From: a virus
Length of the DNA: 24,247 nt
Strand: one strand, 5' to 3'
IMG/VR virus record: IMGVR_UViG_3300042450_000488
Location: 1 to 24,247 of that record
The first letter of the stretch is position 1. Each line of letters begins with the position of its first letter. The notes beneath the pieces were generated by a model, which was not told where the DNA came from, ran no database searches, and saw nothing but the letters and a program-made list of their open reading frames with translations. A program made the translations under genes and the position numbers. Shown piece by piece: positions 1 through 6,601 of this stretch.

Positions 1-441
1 TATCCTAAGAGTGCATCAACAGTAGCAGCAGCAGACTGGTTTAAGAAAAATAATCGTTGGGCAGATGCTCGTAATGATGATCCATCAGCAGGAGATTGGA
101 TTTATTTTGATTTTCCAGAAGATGGTGTAAATCGTATTTCACATGTTGGCCTTTGTATTAAAAATAATGGCGATGGGACAATCCAAGTCATTGAAGGAAA
201 CACTTCAGGAACTGCAAAGGGAGACCAACGCAATGGCGGAATGTGTGTAGAAAAAACTCGTGGTTATGTAAAGAATAACAAAAAGAAGTTAGTAAACGCT
301 GTAGTTGGTTGGGGTCGTCCAGTTTACACTGGTGAAGAAAATGCTCCACTGCTAAACAAGATTGCCGAATCAACAACTCCTGCATTGCCAGTAGCAAAAA
401 AGGCAGCAGTAAAGAAGCCAGTAGTTAAGAAAACAAAGTAA
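1..441 (+). CDS. Endolysin with CHAP domain (C-terminal part, 5' end outside window)
   Basis: Open from the first base, 146 codons plus TAA; the start lies outside. The visible part is the second half of a CHAP (cysteine, histidine-dependent amidohydrolase/peptidase) domain: a GDWIYFDF strand, the catalytic-type His in ISHVGLCI (about residue 56) and the following EGNTSG motif, then VVGWGRPVY, the usual closing strand. The catalytic Cys would lie upstream. CHAP enzymes cut peptidoglycan, so this is probably the phage lysin, matching the holin-like genes downstream. The last 25 residues form a Lys/Ala/Pro-rich basic tail, resembling the tail of the gene at 5245. A virion-associated hydrolase is an alternative. 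Confidence 0.8.
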   Translation, partial: YPKSASTVAAADWFKKNNRWADARNDDPSAGDWIYFDFPEDGVNRISHVGLCIKNNGDGTIQVIEGNTSGTAKGDQRNGGMCVEKTRGYVKNNKKKLVNAVVGWGRPVYTGEENAPLLNKIAESTTPALPVAKKAAVKKPVVKKTK

Positions 442-642
442 ATGGACTCAACAAAGAGAACACTACTTAAGACAGCAAGTTGGGAAACCTTTCACCTTGT
501 TGGTGTTGCTGGAGTTATCTATATTTTTACTGGTGAATGGGAATACGCAAGTCTTGGAGCCTTGATCTATATTGGTTGGGAAGCTCTAGGATATTTCTTA
601 CATGAAAGAGTTTGGGCAAAGTTTGGAAAAAAGATAAAATAA
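442..642 (+). CDS. DUF2061-like small membrane protein
   Basis: 66 residues whose ATG directly follows the lysin stop, so the two are probably translationally coupled; no Shine-Dalgarno is seen. An early K-TASWETFH segment, two hydrophobic stretches (about residues 17-31 and 36-50) with a TGEWEYA turn between them, and a closing YFLHERVWAKF motif match the DUF2061 pattern (the YxxHExxW ending is diagnostic). DUF2061 proteins are predicted inner-membrane proteins of unknown role. Next to a lysin, a holin or lysis-accessory function is possible, but this is inference from position only. Confidence 0.7.
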   Translation: MDSTKRTLLKTASWETFHLVGVAGVIYIFTGEWEYASLGALIYIGWEALGYFLHERVWAKFGKKIK

Positions 643-827
643 TGCCAGCGTACGAATATAGATGCACTGGAGCATGTCCAGAAACTGTTTTAAAAGTTCG
701 TTCAATTAAAGAAGACGATCCAGGGTATGATTGTGAAACTTGCAATCTACCACTGGAACGTGTATACTCTAATGTAGGAGCAGTATTCAACGGTAGTGGG
801 TTTTATTCCACTGACAACAGAAAGTAG
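642..827 (+). CDS. FmdB-type zinc-ribbon protein
   Basis: 61 residues. I chose the ATG at 642, which overlaps the previous stop (TAATG), rather than an ATG 30 nt upstream, because MPAYEYRC is the canonical start of FmdB-family zinc ribbons. Cys 8 and 12 and the CETC pair (31, 34) would bind one zinc. The C-terminus FNGSGFYSTD is the family hallmark. FmdB proteins are often called putative regulators, but their role is not established; in actinophages they occur as small stand-alone genes like this one. Confidence 0.8.
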   Translation: MPAYEYRCTGACPETVLKVRSIKEDDPGYDCETCNLPLERVYSNVGAVFNGSGFYSTDNRK

Positions 828-836
828 CGGTATACT

Positions 837-1091
837 ATGAACACAATGATTATAGAAGAAGAAGTTAAGCAAAACTGGTTACTAAGTCCTATTGATCGTT
901 GCGATTCCTGTGCAGCAGAAGCTTTAGTTAGAGTTACTGGATTAAATGGTGAGTTATCTTTTTGCGGTCATCACTATAATAAAATTATAAATAATCCTGA
1001 AGGGTACGCAAATATGATGTCATTTATGATTACTATAATTGATGAACGAGATAAACTTATTGAAGATAAAGCGAAAGGTAAAGACTACTAA
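837..1091 (+). CDS. DUF7455-like small zinc-binding protein
   Basis: 84 residues. CDSC at 22-25 and FCGHH at 42-46 with a short strand between them fit the pattern seen in DUF7455 proteins, which are widespread in actinobacteria and their phages; the residues probably bind zinc. Function is unknown. There is no Shine-Dalgarno. A TATACT hexamer (831-836) abuts the ATG, so the in-frame ATG at 846 could be the true start of a near-leaderless message, but no good -35 supports this. The stop overlaps the next ATG (TAATG). Confidence 0.65.
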   Translation: MNTMIIEEEVKQNWLLSPIDRCDSCAAEALVRVTGLNGELSFCGHHYNKIINNPEGYANMMSFMITIIDERDKLIEDKAKGKDY

Positions 1092-1498
1092 TGTATGAAT
1101 ATTATGTAAGAAAAGTAGAGAATGTAGTAGATGGAGATACCATTGACGTTCTTATTGATTTAGGGTTTGATATCCTATTTGCATCTCGTGTAAGGCTGGC
1201 TGGTATTGATACCCCAGAGTCTCGCACAAAGGATCTTGCTGAGAAGGCTCTTGGTCTTGAAGCTAAGGAGTACCTAAAGAAGTCTCTAAAGGATGCTAAG
1301 TCTGTTGTGATTAAGACTGAAAAGATGGACTCATCTGAAAAGTATGGTCGCATTTTAGGCTGGGTATATATTAATGGAGATACTGTATCTCTTAATGACA
1401 TGATGATCAATGATGGATACGCATGGGGATACCTTGGAGATACCAAAGTAAAAGATTTTAATGCCTTAAAGAAGGCACGAGAAAAGTCTGGTAAATGA
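1091..1498 (+). CDS. Thermonuclease (staphylococcal-nuclease-like, SNase domain)
   Basis: 135 residues forming one SNase-like OB-fold domain. The metal and catalytic positions of staphylococcal nuclease can be recognised: VVDGDT (12-17), RVRLAGIDTPE (33-43, holding the equivalents of Arg35, Asp40, Thr41 and Glu43) and YGRILGWVY (85-93, equivalent of Arg87). The family hydrolyses DNA and RNA with calcium. No signal peptide is seen, so it should act in the cytoplasm, perhaps in host DNA breakdown or nucleotide salvage. It overlaps the next gene by 4 bp (ATGA), implying coupled translation with the thioredoxin. Confidence 0.85.
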   Translation: MYEYYVRKVENVVDGDTIDVLIDLGFDILFASRVRLAGIDTPESRTKDLAEKALGLEAKEYLKKSLKDAKSVVIKTEKMDSSEKYGRILGWVYINGDTVSLNDMMINDGYAWGYLGDTKVKDFNALKKAREKSGK

Positions 1499-1755
1499 AT
1501 ACAGTCCTCTATTTTACAGCACATTGGTGTGGTCCTTGTAAAAAAACTAGGCCAATTGTAGAGGATCTTAATCATGATCAAACCGAAACAAGGTTTTACA
1601 TTATTGATGTAGATATTGAAATGGAAATGGCAAAAGATTTTGGTATTCAATCTGTACCAACTTTTATTGTAATGAAGGATAACACAGAGGTGCACAGAAC
1701 TACTGGCGCTAAGACAAAGCAGCAATTAGAGGAACTGATTAACTATGGCGAATAA
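1495..1755 (+). CDS. Thioredoxin-like protein
   Basis: 86 residues, shorter than the roughly 105 of host thioredoxins, as often in phages. WCGPC at 11-15 is the classical redox-active pair; the cis-proline loop is in IQSVPTFIVM. It probably reduces disulphides, possibly as donor for phage or host ribonucleotide reductase, though no reductase lies in this window. It overlaps the nuclease stop by 4 bp and the next gene by 11 bp. Being cytoplasmic, it may also reduce the peroxidase-like protein encoded at 13459-14235; that pairing is speculation. Confidence 0.85.
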   Translation: MNTVLYFTAHWCGPCKKTRPIVEDLNHDQTETRFYIIDVDIEMEMAKDFGIQSVPTFIVMKDNTEVHRTTGAKTKQQLEELINYGE

Positions 1756-2074
1756 AGAAGACGAGATTATATCAATGCTTATTCTAGAGGGAGCTTTAGA
1801 AATAGGAGCATTAGATGCCGAAACTGGAGAGTTCCTATATACCATTACTCCAAAAATGAAGGATGTAATGCCAGAGTTGTATGAGGAGCACATTCGTTTT
1901 GTTAATAAAGATATCCTAAATTTATGGGAAAAAGGGTTTGTAGATATTAACTTTTTAGAAGAAGATCCAGTGGTTAAGGTATCTAAAAAAGCCTTTAATA
2001 AAGAGGCTGTATCCCAACTATCCAAACAGGAATCTTGGGCATTGACGGAAGTTAAAAGACTACTTTTAAAGTAA
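1745..2074 (+). CDS. Hypothetical protein, possibly winged-helix-like
   Basis: 109 residues, acidic N-terminal half and Lys-rich C-terminal half. It overlaps the thioredoxin by 11 bp. The order of predicted helices, with ITPKMKDVMPELYEEH followed by a helix and a short strand pair around GFVDINF, would suit a small helix-turn-helix-like fold, but no recognisable DNA-binding motif is present. I do not recognise the family. It is the last gene before an internal promoter at 2079-2087. Confidence 0.6.
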   Translation: MANKEDEIISMLILEGALEIGALDAETGEFLYTITPKMKDVMPELYEEHIRFVNKDILNLWEKGFVDINFLEEDPVVKVSKKAFNKEAVSQLSKQESWALTEVKRLLLK

Positions 2075-2078
2075 AGTC

Positions 2079-2087
2079 TGATATAAT
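2079..2087 (+). promoter_or_regulatory. Extended -10 promoter, leaderless type
   Basis: TGATATAAT is a perfect extended -10 element. Only six bases separate it from the ATG at 2094, so the expected transcription start falls on or beside the start codon. No -35 match is seen. It should re-initiate transcription for the genes from 2094 onward. Confidence 0.7.
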
Positions 2088-2093
2088 CGGTAT

Positions 2094-2666
2094 ATGATAA
2101 AAGAAGGCGACTTTGTTATGGGCATGACATCCGAAGGGATGATTCATGGAGTTGTAGAGCATATAATGATTGAAGGTGGAACCTATGGTGTTCCTGGAAC
2201 AGAGTATGCGATTGAATCAATGCCCCCAGATAACCCAGCAATGGCTGTTAGAATCTATAAAGAAGATGATGGCAAGTGGGAACCAACTGCCTACAGCATT
2301 GGAATGATGTATCAAGATGCAAAGATTGCAGACATAAATAATCACACTATGGAAAATGAAAACGAAGAAATGGATTCAGAGGTAGCTATGGCAATGTATG
2401 ATTCTTCAATTGGAAAAGCAAAGAAGCCTAATTATCAAGATATGATTAAGCCACGCAGAGGTGGATCAAAACCTGCAGACTCACAGCTTTATGCAAGAGT
2501 TGTTCAGGCAGCTAAAGATAAGTTTGATGTATACCCTTCTGCAGTTGCAAATGCTTGGGTAGTTCAAGAGTATAAGCGCAGAGGTGGCACATATAAGTCT
2601 GACTCAGTTAGCAAGAGTAGTGTTTGGACTGGTAGTTTGTTTGATCCAAAAGGATTTTCAAAATAA
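2094..2666 (+). CDS. Hypothetical phage protein with C-terminal YPSAxANAW-type domain
   Basis: 190 residues in two parts. Residues 1-75 begin with GDFVMG and GVVEHI, which look like a small beta-barrel (SH3-like); residues 76-115 are an acidic, low-complexity linker; residues about 116-175 carry LYARVVQAAKDKFDVYPSA then ANAWVVQEYKRRGG. This last module is familiar from many phage proteins, some of them structural or linked to head proteins, but its function is unknown to me. Read from a leaderless promoter, with no Shine-Dalgarno. The stop overlaps the next start (TAATG), so it is probably co-translated with the 2666 gene. Confidence 0.65.
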   Translation: MIKEGDFVMGMTSEGMIHGVVEHIMIEGGTYGVPGTEYAIESMPPDNPAMAVRIYKEDDGKWEPTAYSIGMMYQDAKIADINNHTMENENEEMDSEVAMAMYDSSIGKAKKPNYQDMIKPRRGGSKPADSQLYARVVQAAKDKFDVYPSAVANAWVVQEYKRRGGTYKSDSVSKSSVWTGSLFDPKGFSK

Positions 2667-3025
2667 TGGCTGATACTTATTCTCCAAATGCTGGCATGAA
2701 GGCAGCAGCAAGACGTGCTTTAAAATGGAAAGAAGATGGAAAAGCAACTGGAGCAGGTACTCCTGTAGGCTGGGGTAGAGCAACAGATATTGTAAATGGA
2801 TCTGCTATGTCTCTTAGTACTGTTAAGAGAATGTATTCATTTTTTTCACGCCATGAAGTAGATAAAAAAGGTAAAGGTTTTTATGATGGTCCAGAGTTTC
2901 CATCTAACGGTAGAATTATGTGGGATGCCTGGGGCGGAGACGCAGGGTTTTCATGGTCCAGAGCAATCGTAGAACGTGAAAAGAAGTTTTGGTCAGGAAG
3001 TTCATTTAGTTTTAACAAGGGGTAG
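2666..3025 (+). CDS. Hypothetical phage protein (ARRALxW / WDAWGGDAG family)
   Basis: 119 residues. The conserved blocks AARRALKWKEDG, TPVGWGRATDIVNG, LSTVKRMYSFFSRHE and IMWDAWGGDAGFSW define a module found in many phage genomes, often fused to or beside head maturation protease or portal proteins and sometimes alone. Its role is unknown; the helix rich in basic residues might bind nucleic acid. It pairs here with the C-terminal module of the preceding gene (overlap TAATG), and the two modules often travel together, which suggests a joint task. Confidence 0.65.
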   Translation: MADTYSPNAGMKAAARRALKWKEDGKATGAGTPVGWGRATDIVNGSAMSLSTVKRMYSFFSRHEVDKKGKGFYDGPEFPSNGRIMWDAWGGDAGFSWSRAIVEREKKFWSGSSFSFNKG

Positions 3026-3026
3026 C

Positions 3027-3452
3027 ATGCTATATTTTATAGTTATAGGCTTGACATTGCTATCATCATGGGCTATAATTAATTTAATAGCTAAAAGAAA
3101 AAGAAAAAAATATGCTCAGGTTTTATATAGACAAAGTGATCTACATAAAGTAATGAAAAGATTTTTTTCTTATCCTTTAGAAGATAAAGAAAAACCTCTT
3201 ACGCAATCAGAAAAGCGTAATAGTAAAGACAAGATTAATGTTTTAGTTATAGATGAAGAAGCTTATTGGGTTTCCGATAACACATTCTTTATTGCTAAAG
3301 CCGAAGATGGAGAGGTTATGTTGGAAACAGCAAAGCCTATTAATACCAAAGATATGTCTAAAAAAGATATTGATAAGATGTTGTTTATATTAGACAACTT
3401 ACAGGGAAGAGATGCAAATGATAGTGGTAGTTCAGGGAACGAACGATTTTGA
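3027..3452 (+). CDS. Hypothetical membrane-anchored protein
   Basis: 141 residues. I chose the ATG at 3027 because AAGGGG lies 4-5 nt upstream and the alternative start 51 nt earlier sits inside the previous gene. Residues 1-20 are one hydrophobic helix (IVIGLTLLSSWAIINLIA) followed by a strongly basic RKRKK cluster, giving an N-out, C-in anchor. The cytoplasmic remainder has a mixed alpha/beta look, with INVLVIDEEAYWV then FFIAKAEDGEV. Family not recognised. It overlaps the next gene by 35 bp. Confidence 0.65.
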   Translation: MLYFIVIGLTLLSSWAIINLIAKRKRKKYAQVLYRQSDLHKVMKRFFSYPLEDKEKPLTQSEKRNSKDKINVLVIDEEAYWVSDNTFFIAKAEDGEVMLETAKPINTKDMSKKDIDKMLFILDNLQGRDANDSGSSGNERF

Positions 3453-3768
3453 TGATTATCAAGTCTTTCTTCGTGCAATGAGCGTTGCCTTATCGAGCAT
3501 GAGAAAAGAAGATACAGACTTTACAATATACTCAGTTGGGCCAGCAAAGGTTCACGCATTTGTTTCTGAATTTTCTAATCTCTCAGAAAGAGGCATGAAG
3601 GCAAGAGGTCGTAAGATTAAATTTTACAAAGCTCCAACAAATTGGGTAGAAGAAAATATATCTTATGTAAACTATTTTGCATTCTTGAGTAATCCAAAGC
3701 AACCAACTTCAAAATTATTTGAGGTTGCAGAATTAAACAATGTCGAAGTGGGAATCTTTAGACACTAA
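3418..3768 (+). CDS. Hypothetical protein, Rossmann-like (possibly SLOG-type)
   Basis: 116 residues from ATG 3418 (AGGGA ten bases upstream); ATG 3412 would add two residues. It begins with a beta-strand and glycine loop, MIVVVQGTNDFDDY, then a helix, a second strand (DFTIYSVG) and an alternating pattern ending in NVEVGIF. This suits a small nucleotide-binding Rossmann-like fold such as the SLOG superfamily; similar short proteins occur in actinophages. No catalytic residue can be named. The assignment to SLOG is tentative. Confidence 0.6.
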   Translation: MIVVVQGTNDFDDYQVFLRAMSVALSSMRKEDTDFTIYSVGPAKVHAFVSEFSNLSERGMKARGRKIKFYKAPTNWVEENISYVNYFAFLSNPKQPTSKLFEVAELNNVEVGIFRH

Positions 3769-3779
3769 AGGGGAGCAGT

Positions 3780-3989
3780 ATGTTAGTACAAGATCTTAAA
3801 ATGATGGAAAAAATCGTTGCCAATAACCGTGAATTAAAATGGGAAGGCTGGGATGTTCTAGAACTTAAAAAAACAAACATTGCTAGAACAGATGTTAACG
3901 GTGTGAGAATTAATAACCAGTGGTACATAAAGACTGCTTTTGTTCCTAATCGTATGGGGTGGGAGATTCCAAGTAAGTACAAGGTGTAG
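3780..3989 (+). CDS. Hypothetical small protein
   Basis: 69 residues with a good Shine-Dalgarno (AGGGGAG, 5 nt before the ATG). Trp-rich: WEGWDVLEL, NNQWYIKTAF, MGWEIPSKY. The C-terminal NRMGWEIPSKY resembles endings of several small actinophage proteins of unknown role. Only 2 nt separate its stop from the WhiB start, so the two are likely one transcription unit. No function proposed. Confidence 0.6.
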   Translation: MLVQDLKMMEKIVANNRELKWEGWDVLELKKTNIARTDVNGVRINNQWYIKTAFVPNRMGWEIPSKYKV

Positions 3990-3991
3990 GC

Positions 3992-4273
3992 ATGAAGCAG
4001 CATTTATGGAAAGACGATGCTCCATGTCGTGATTTTAATACAAATTTATTTTTTGAAGAGTATGAAGATAATTTAAGTAATAGATTAAAGATTGATGGGA
4101 TCTGTACTGCATGCCCTATGGTTAAGCAATGCTTTGCTGTTGGCATTTCAGGTAAAGAATGGGGTGTCTGGGGTGGTGTATACTTAGAAAATGGAGAAAT
4201 TTCAAGAGAGTTCAACAATCATAAATCAAAAAGTGATTGGGCAGACATGTGGCAGAAAATGACAACGGATTAA
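3992..4273 (+). CDS. whiB: WhiB-family iron-sulphur transcription regulator
   Basis: 93 residues. All WhiB hallmarks are present: Cys12, then CTACPMVKQC with Cys38, Cys41 and Cys47 to hold a [4Fe-4S] cluster, and the GVWGG turn at 58-62 followed by a short polar C-terminus. WhiB proteins bind the principal sigma factor of actinobacteria and steer transcription; phage copies can override host WhiB regulators and affect septation or superinfection. The family is confined to actinobacteria and their phages, so it identifies the host phylum. A basic DNA-contacting tail is weak here (NNHKSKSD), so action may be mainly through sigma binding. Shine-Dalgarno AGGTGTAGG precedes the ATG. Confidence 0.9.
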   Translation: MKQHLWKDDAPCRDFNTNLFFEEYEDNLSNRLKIDGICTACPMVKQCFAVGISGKEWGVWGGVYLENGEISREFNNHKSKSDWADMWQKMTTD

Positions 4274-4276
4274 AAA

Positions 4277-4507
4277 ATGTATACAAATGAAATGCGAAGA
4301 GCTTTTCATCAAGTAACACCTCCAAAAGGATTTAAGGTGGACTTGATTGACAACGAACACTTCCTAACAATAAAGTTAGATGAAAGAAAGTTTGTTAATT
4401 TAGTTCATGATGAAAAGATTGCTGCATTACAATATGTAGTTCAATTAAAACACGCTCTAGAACTAGAGGGTGCAATTGTTTTAGTGACTAGGGAAGCCTT
4501 AAAATGA
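4277..4507 (+). CDS. Hypothetical small protein
   Basis: 76 residues, mixed strands then a long helix (DEKIAALQYVVQLKHALELEG) that could form a dimer interface. Three nt after the WhiB stop, no clear Shine-Dalgarno, and it overlaps the next gene by 4 bp (ATGA). I do not recognise the family; position suggests co-expression with WhiB. Confidence 0.6.
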   Translation: MYTNEMRRAFHQVTPPKGFKVDLIDNEHFLTIKLDERKFVNLVHDEKIAALQYVVQLKHALELEGAIVLVTREALK

Positions 4508-4920
4508 AAATTGCGATTGTTATACTAAGTATCTTGTCTATTTCTTTTGCTGTTGCTTATACTGCAACACTAAGTGCTTTGATAAAAGCAAATAATATAT
4601 TAACAAAAACTATCATTGATAAGTTTATCTTACAAGAATATATTGATACTGTTCAATCTGGTAAAGATATAAAGACCGATGAAGAAATTCATCAAGAAAG
4701 TTTTTTAAATTTTATTTCTGAGTCAAGAGATTGGGCATTTGAGTATATAGAAAATGTTCAGGCTGCTTTAAATAAGTTTGTTGCTGAAACCGATCCTTCT
4801 ATTGAGTATTTTGAAAAGTATGGAGATGTAGTTGCAGGTCCAAACAATGAAATTTTAAAAAAGATTTCTGTTTCATATAAAGAATTAAAGAATGTGTTAC
4901 CAAAGGATCAAGATGTTTAA
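4504..4920 (+). CDS. Hypothetical membrane-anchored protein
   Basis: 138 residues. The N-terminus is one hydrophobic segment (about residues 3-28, IAIVILSILSISFAVAYTAT) with no cleavage-site motif, so it is more likely an anchor than a signal peptide. The rest is hydrophilic and helical with many Glu and Lys, and could form a coiled coil (residues about 60-100). A spanin-like or membrane-associated structural role is conceivable given the lysis genes in the same transcript, but nothing specific shows it. Confidence 0.6.
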   Translation: MKIAIVILSILSISFAVAYTATLSALIKANNILTKTIIDKFILQEYIDTVQSGKDIKTDEEIHQESFLNFISESRDWAFEYIENVQAALNKFVAETDPSIEYFEKYGDVVAGPNNEILKKISVSYKELKNVLPKDQDV

Positions 4921-5077
4921 GCTAAAAGATCCAAGAAAACTAACTCTTTCTGCATTTCAAATTTGTGAAGAAGAAAAATGTAAAGAAGAATCTACTAAGA
5001 TTTGGACTAACAGTGAAATCAGAATACTAGATCTTTGTGATAAACATTATGATGAATTAGAATCGGAGAACTTTTAA
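4913..5077 (+). CDS. Small zinc-finger-like protein
   Basis: 54 residues. ATG 4913 is preferred over 4892 because AAGGA lies 5 nt upstream and the overlap with the previous gene becomes 8 bp. Cys18 and Cys23, with Cys42 and His45 in LCDKHYDE, look like one zinc site; the layout recalls the gene at 837 and the DUF7455 group, but with a C-x4-C first pair. Role unknown. Confidence 0.6.
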   Translation: MFKLKDPRKLTLSAFQICEEEKCKEESTKIWTNSEIRILDLCDKHYDELESENF

Positions 5078-5236
5078 ATGAAAGATGTTCTACTATCAAC
5101 ACTAACAGGTTTTGGATGCGGGATCGTGTTTGCTGCATTCAAATTGCCAGTACCAGCACCACCAGTTTTTGCGGGAGTCGCAGGAATTATTGGTCTTTGG
5201 ATTGGCTTCACAATACTAACACGAGTTATATCCTAG
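5078..5236 (+). CDS. XapX-domain (DUF1427) membrane protein
   Basis: 52 residues, ATG immediately after the previous stop. Two hydrophobic helices flank a KLPVPAPPVFAGVAGIIG core; the P-x-PAPP motif followed by a glycine-rich helix is the signature of the XapX / DUF1427 family of tiny bacterial membrane proteins. Function of the family is not known. Directly before a holin-like gene and in a transcript starting with a lysin, it may be an accessory membrane protein in lysis; that is inference. Confidence 0.75.
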   Translation: MKDVLLSTLTGFGCGIVFAAFKLPVPAPPVFAGVAGIIGLWIGFTILTRVIS

Positions 5237-5244
5237 GAGGAATA

Positions 5245-5517
5245 ATGAATACAACACAACTAAAGGCACTACTTGCCTCATACGGAAGATCAGTCCTGGC
5301 ATCAGGCCTTGCCCTATATATGGCAGGAGTAACAGATCCAAAGGATCTATGGACTGCTCTAGTAGCAGCACTTGCGCCAGTGGCAATCAGAGCAATTAAT
5401 CCAAACGACAAGGCTTTTGGTGTACTGCCAGATGCTAAGGCCGTAGAAGAGGCTTTAAAGGCTGCTAAGGCACCTGCAAAGCGAGTTGCTAAGAAGGCAG
5501 CAGCTCCAAAGAAGTAG
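5245..5517 (+). CDS. Holin-like small membrane protein with basic tail
   Basis: 90 residues from ATG 5245, which has the strongest Shine-Dalgarno in the region (AGGAGG, 4 nt upstream). Two apolar segments, SVLASGLALYMAGV (about 15-28) and LWTALVAALAPVAIRAI (about 33-49), are followed by NPNDKAFG and an Ala/Lys-rich tail (KAAKAPAKRVAKKAAAPKK). Size, two helices and charged C-terminus fit a phage holin, which times release of the lysin. A small structural membrane protein cannot be excluded. Last gene of the plus-strand block, followed by a terminator. Confidence 0.6.
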   Translation: MNTTQLKALLASYGRSVLASGLALYMAGVTDPKDLWTALVAALAPVAIRAINPNDKAFGVLPDAKAVEEALKAAKAPAKRVAKKAAAPKK

Positions 5518-5533
5518 TCTCTACTTACAGATC

Positions 5534-5562
5534 AGCCAGTCTAGAGATAGGCTGGCTTTTTT
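5534..5562 (+). terminator. Rho-independent terminator closing the plus-strand block
   Basis: AGCCAGTCT (5534-5542) and AGGCTGGCT (5549-5557) form a nine-pair RNA stem including one G-U pair, with a 6-nt loop, followed by six T (5557-5562). It lies 17 nt after the holin-like stop and two bases from the stop of the converging gene. Confidence 0.88.
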
Positions 5563-5563
5563 G

Positions 5564-6601
5564 TTACCCGTTTATTATTTCTAGGTATTTATCTTTAAGG
5601 TTTTCAACAGAGAAATGACTAAACCCTAAATTAATAGCCTGTTGTTTACTATCTATCTTATTAGAGTTCTTAACATAATCATCAATAAGACTAGCAAACT
5701 TATCAAGGTTTGGAGAATAAAGATCAACCATTGTTTTAGTTTTAAATGATCCTATTTTTTCTGAGGGGATAAGCCATTGACTTGGAAGAATAAGATTGTT
5801 AGGAGATATATCTGTCATAAATACAGGTAGTCCACTAATCAATGCTTCATTCATTGGCAAGCATAATCCAGCATACCTTCTTGGTAAAATCATAGCATCA
5901 TAACCAGAATAAAGATCTTCTCTGTTTTTAACGTTATCAGTATCAATAGTTATTCTTGAATCTTTAACTTTAATATTTAGATCTGTTTGTGTTTTAATTA
6001 CTAACTCAAAATCAGCTTTAGATTTTGTCATCATTTCTAGTACAGACTCTGTACCATTTCTATCTCTAGCAGCTTTCTTTCCACCAATGTGAAGAATTCT
6101 ATTATGAGTTTTAGATAAGTTATTTGATCTAGGATTATCAAAGATTGATGTAGTTGTTGGTGGCGGTAAATAAATAACTTTAGTCTTGTCCCCAAACATT
6201 TTTTGAACTACTTCAATATTCCATAAACTTGGTGATAGCAAAACATCTGGAAGTGTTATGCTTGAATTGTTTAGATGATCAAATAGTTCATAGTTATATT
6301 GTAATATTGTTTTGACATTATGCTTCTTAGCTAAGTCTACAAAGTTAAAACTGTAAAATGTTTCACAGCTTAACACTACATCAATGTCTTGTATGAACCG
6401 AGTGTACTCTTTCATTGTTGGCATTCCTGCAGAGGTTGTTCTGTAGTTGTATCCTTCATACCATTCTGGATGTTGTTGATTACCATTAAAGTGTGTTGAA
6501 TCAATTAGTAGTATCTTGTCTGGGTTAAGCATGTTAACAAGTTCTCTTGTTTGATTACCTAGTCCAGTGTTATCTGATCTTGCTATGATTCCTAGTCTCA
6601 T
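5564..6601 (-). CDS. GT-B fold glycosyltransferase (GT4-like)
   Basis: 345 residues. N-terminal acceptor domain begins RLGIIARSDNTGLGNQTRE, with the glycine loop typical of GT-B enzymes. The C-terminal donor domain starts near HIGGKKAARDRNG (171-183) and carries PRRYAGLCLPMNEALISG (240-257), where the Glu of NEALISG matches the nucleotide-sugar-binding Glu of GT4 enzymes. It should transfer a sugar from an NDP-sugar to a glycan or protein in the cytoplasm; donor and acceptor are unknown. Last gene of a five-gene operon, coupled to the upstream nucleotidyltransferase by a 4-bp ATGA overlap. Confidence 0.8.
   Translation of the reverse strand: MRLGIIARSDNTGLGNQTRELVNMLNPDKILLIDSTHFNGNQQHPEWYEGYNYRTTSAGMPTMKEYTRFIQDIDVVLSCETFYSFNFVDLAKKHNVKTILQYNYELFDHLNNSSITLPDVLLSPSLWNIEVVQKMFGDKTKVIYLPPPTTTSIFDNPRSNNLSKTHNRILHIGGKKAARDRNGTESVLEMMTKSKADFELVIKTQTDLNIKVKDSRITIDTDNVKNREDLYSGYDAMILPRRYAGLCLPMNEALISGLPVFMTDISPNNLILPSQWLIPSEKIGSFKTKTMVDLYSPNLDKFASLIDDYVKNSNKIDSKQQAINLGFSHFSVENLKDKYLEIING

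Noticed and set aside
831-848. Leaderless start at ATG 846 from TATACT at 831
   Set aside because: Nine bases to the ATG and no -35 or TGn; kept only as a note in the gene entry.
1102-1725. 207-codon minus-strand ORF
   Set aside because: Antisense to the well-supported nuclease and thioredoxin genes, with no start signal; shadow frame.
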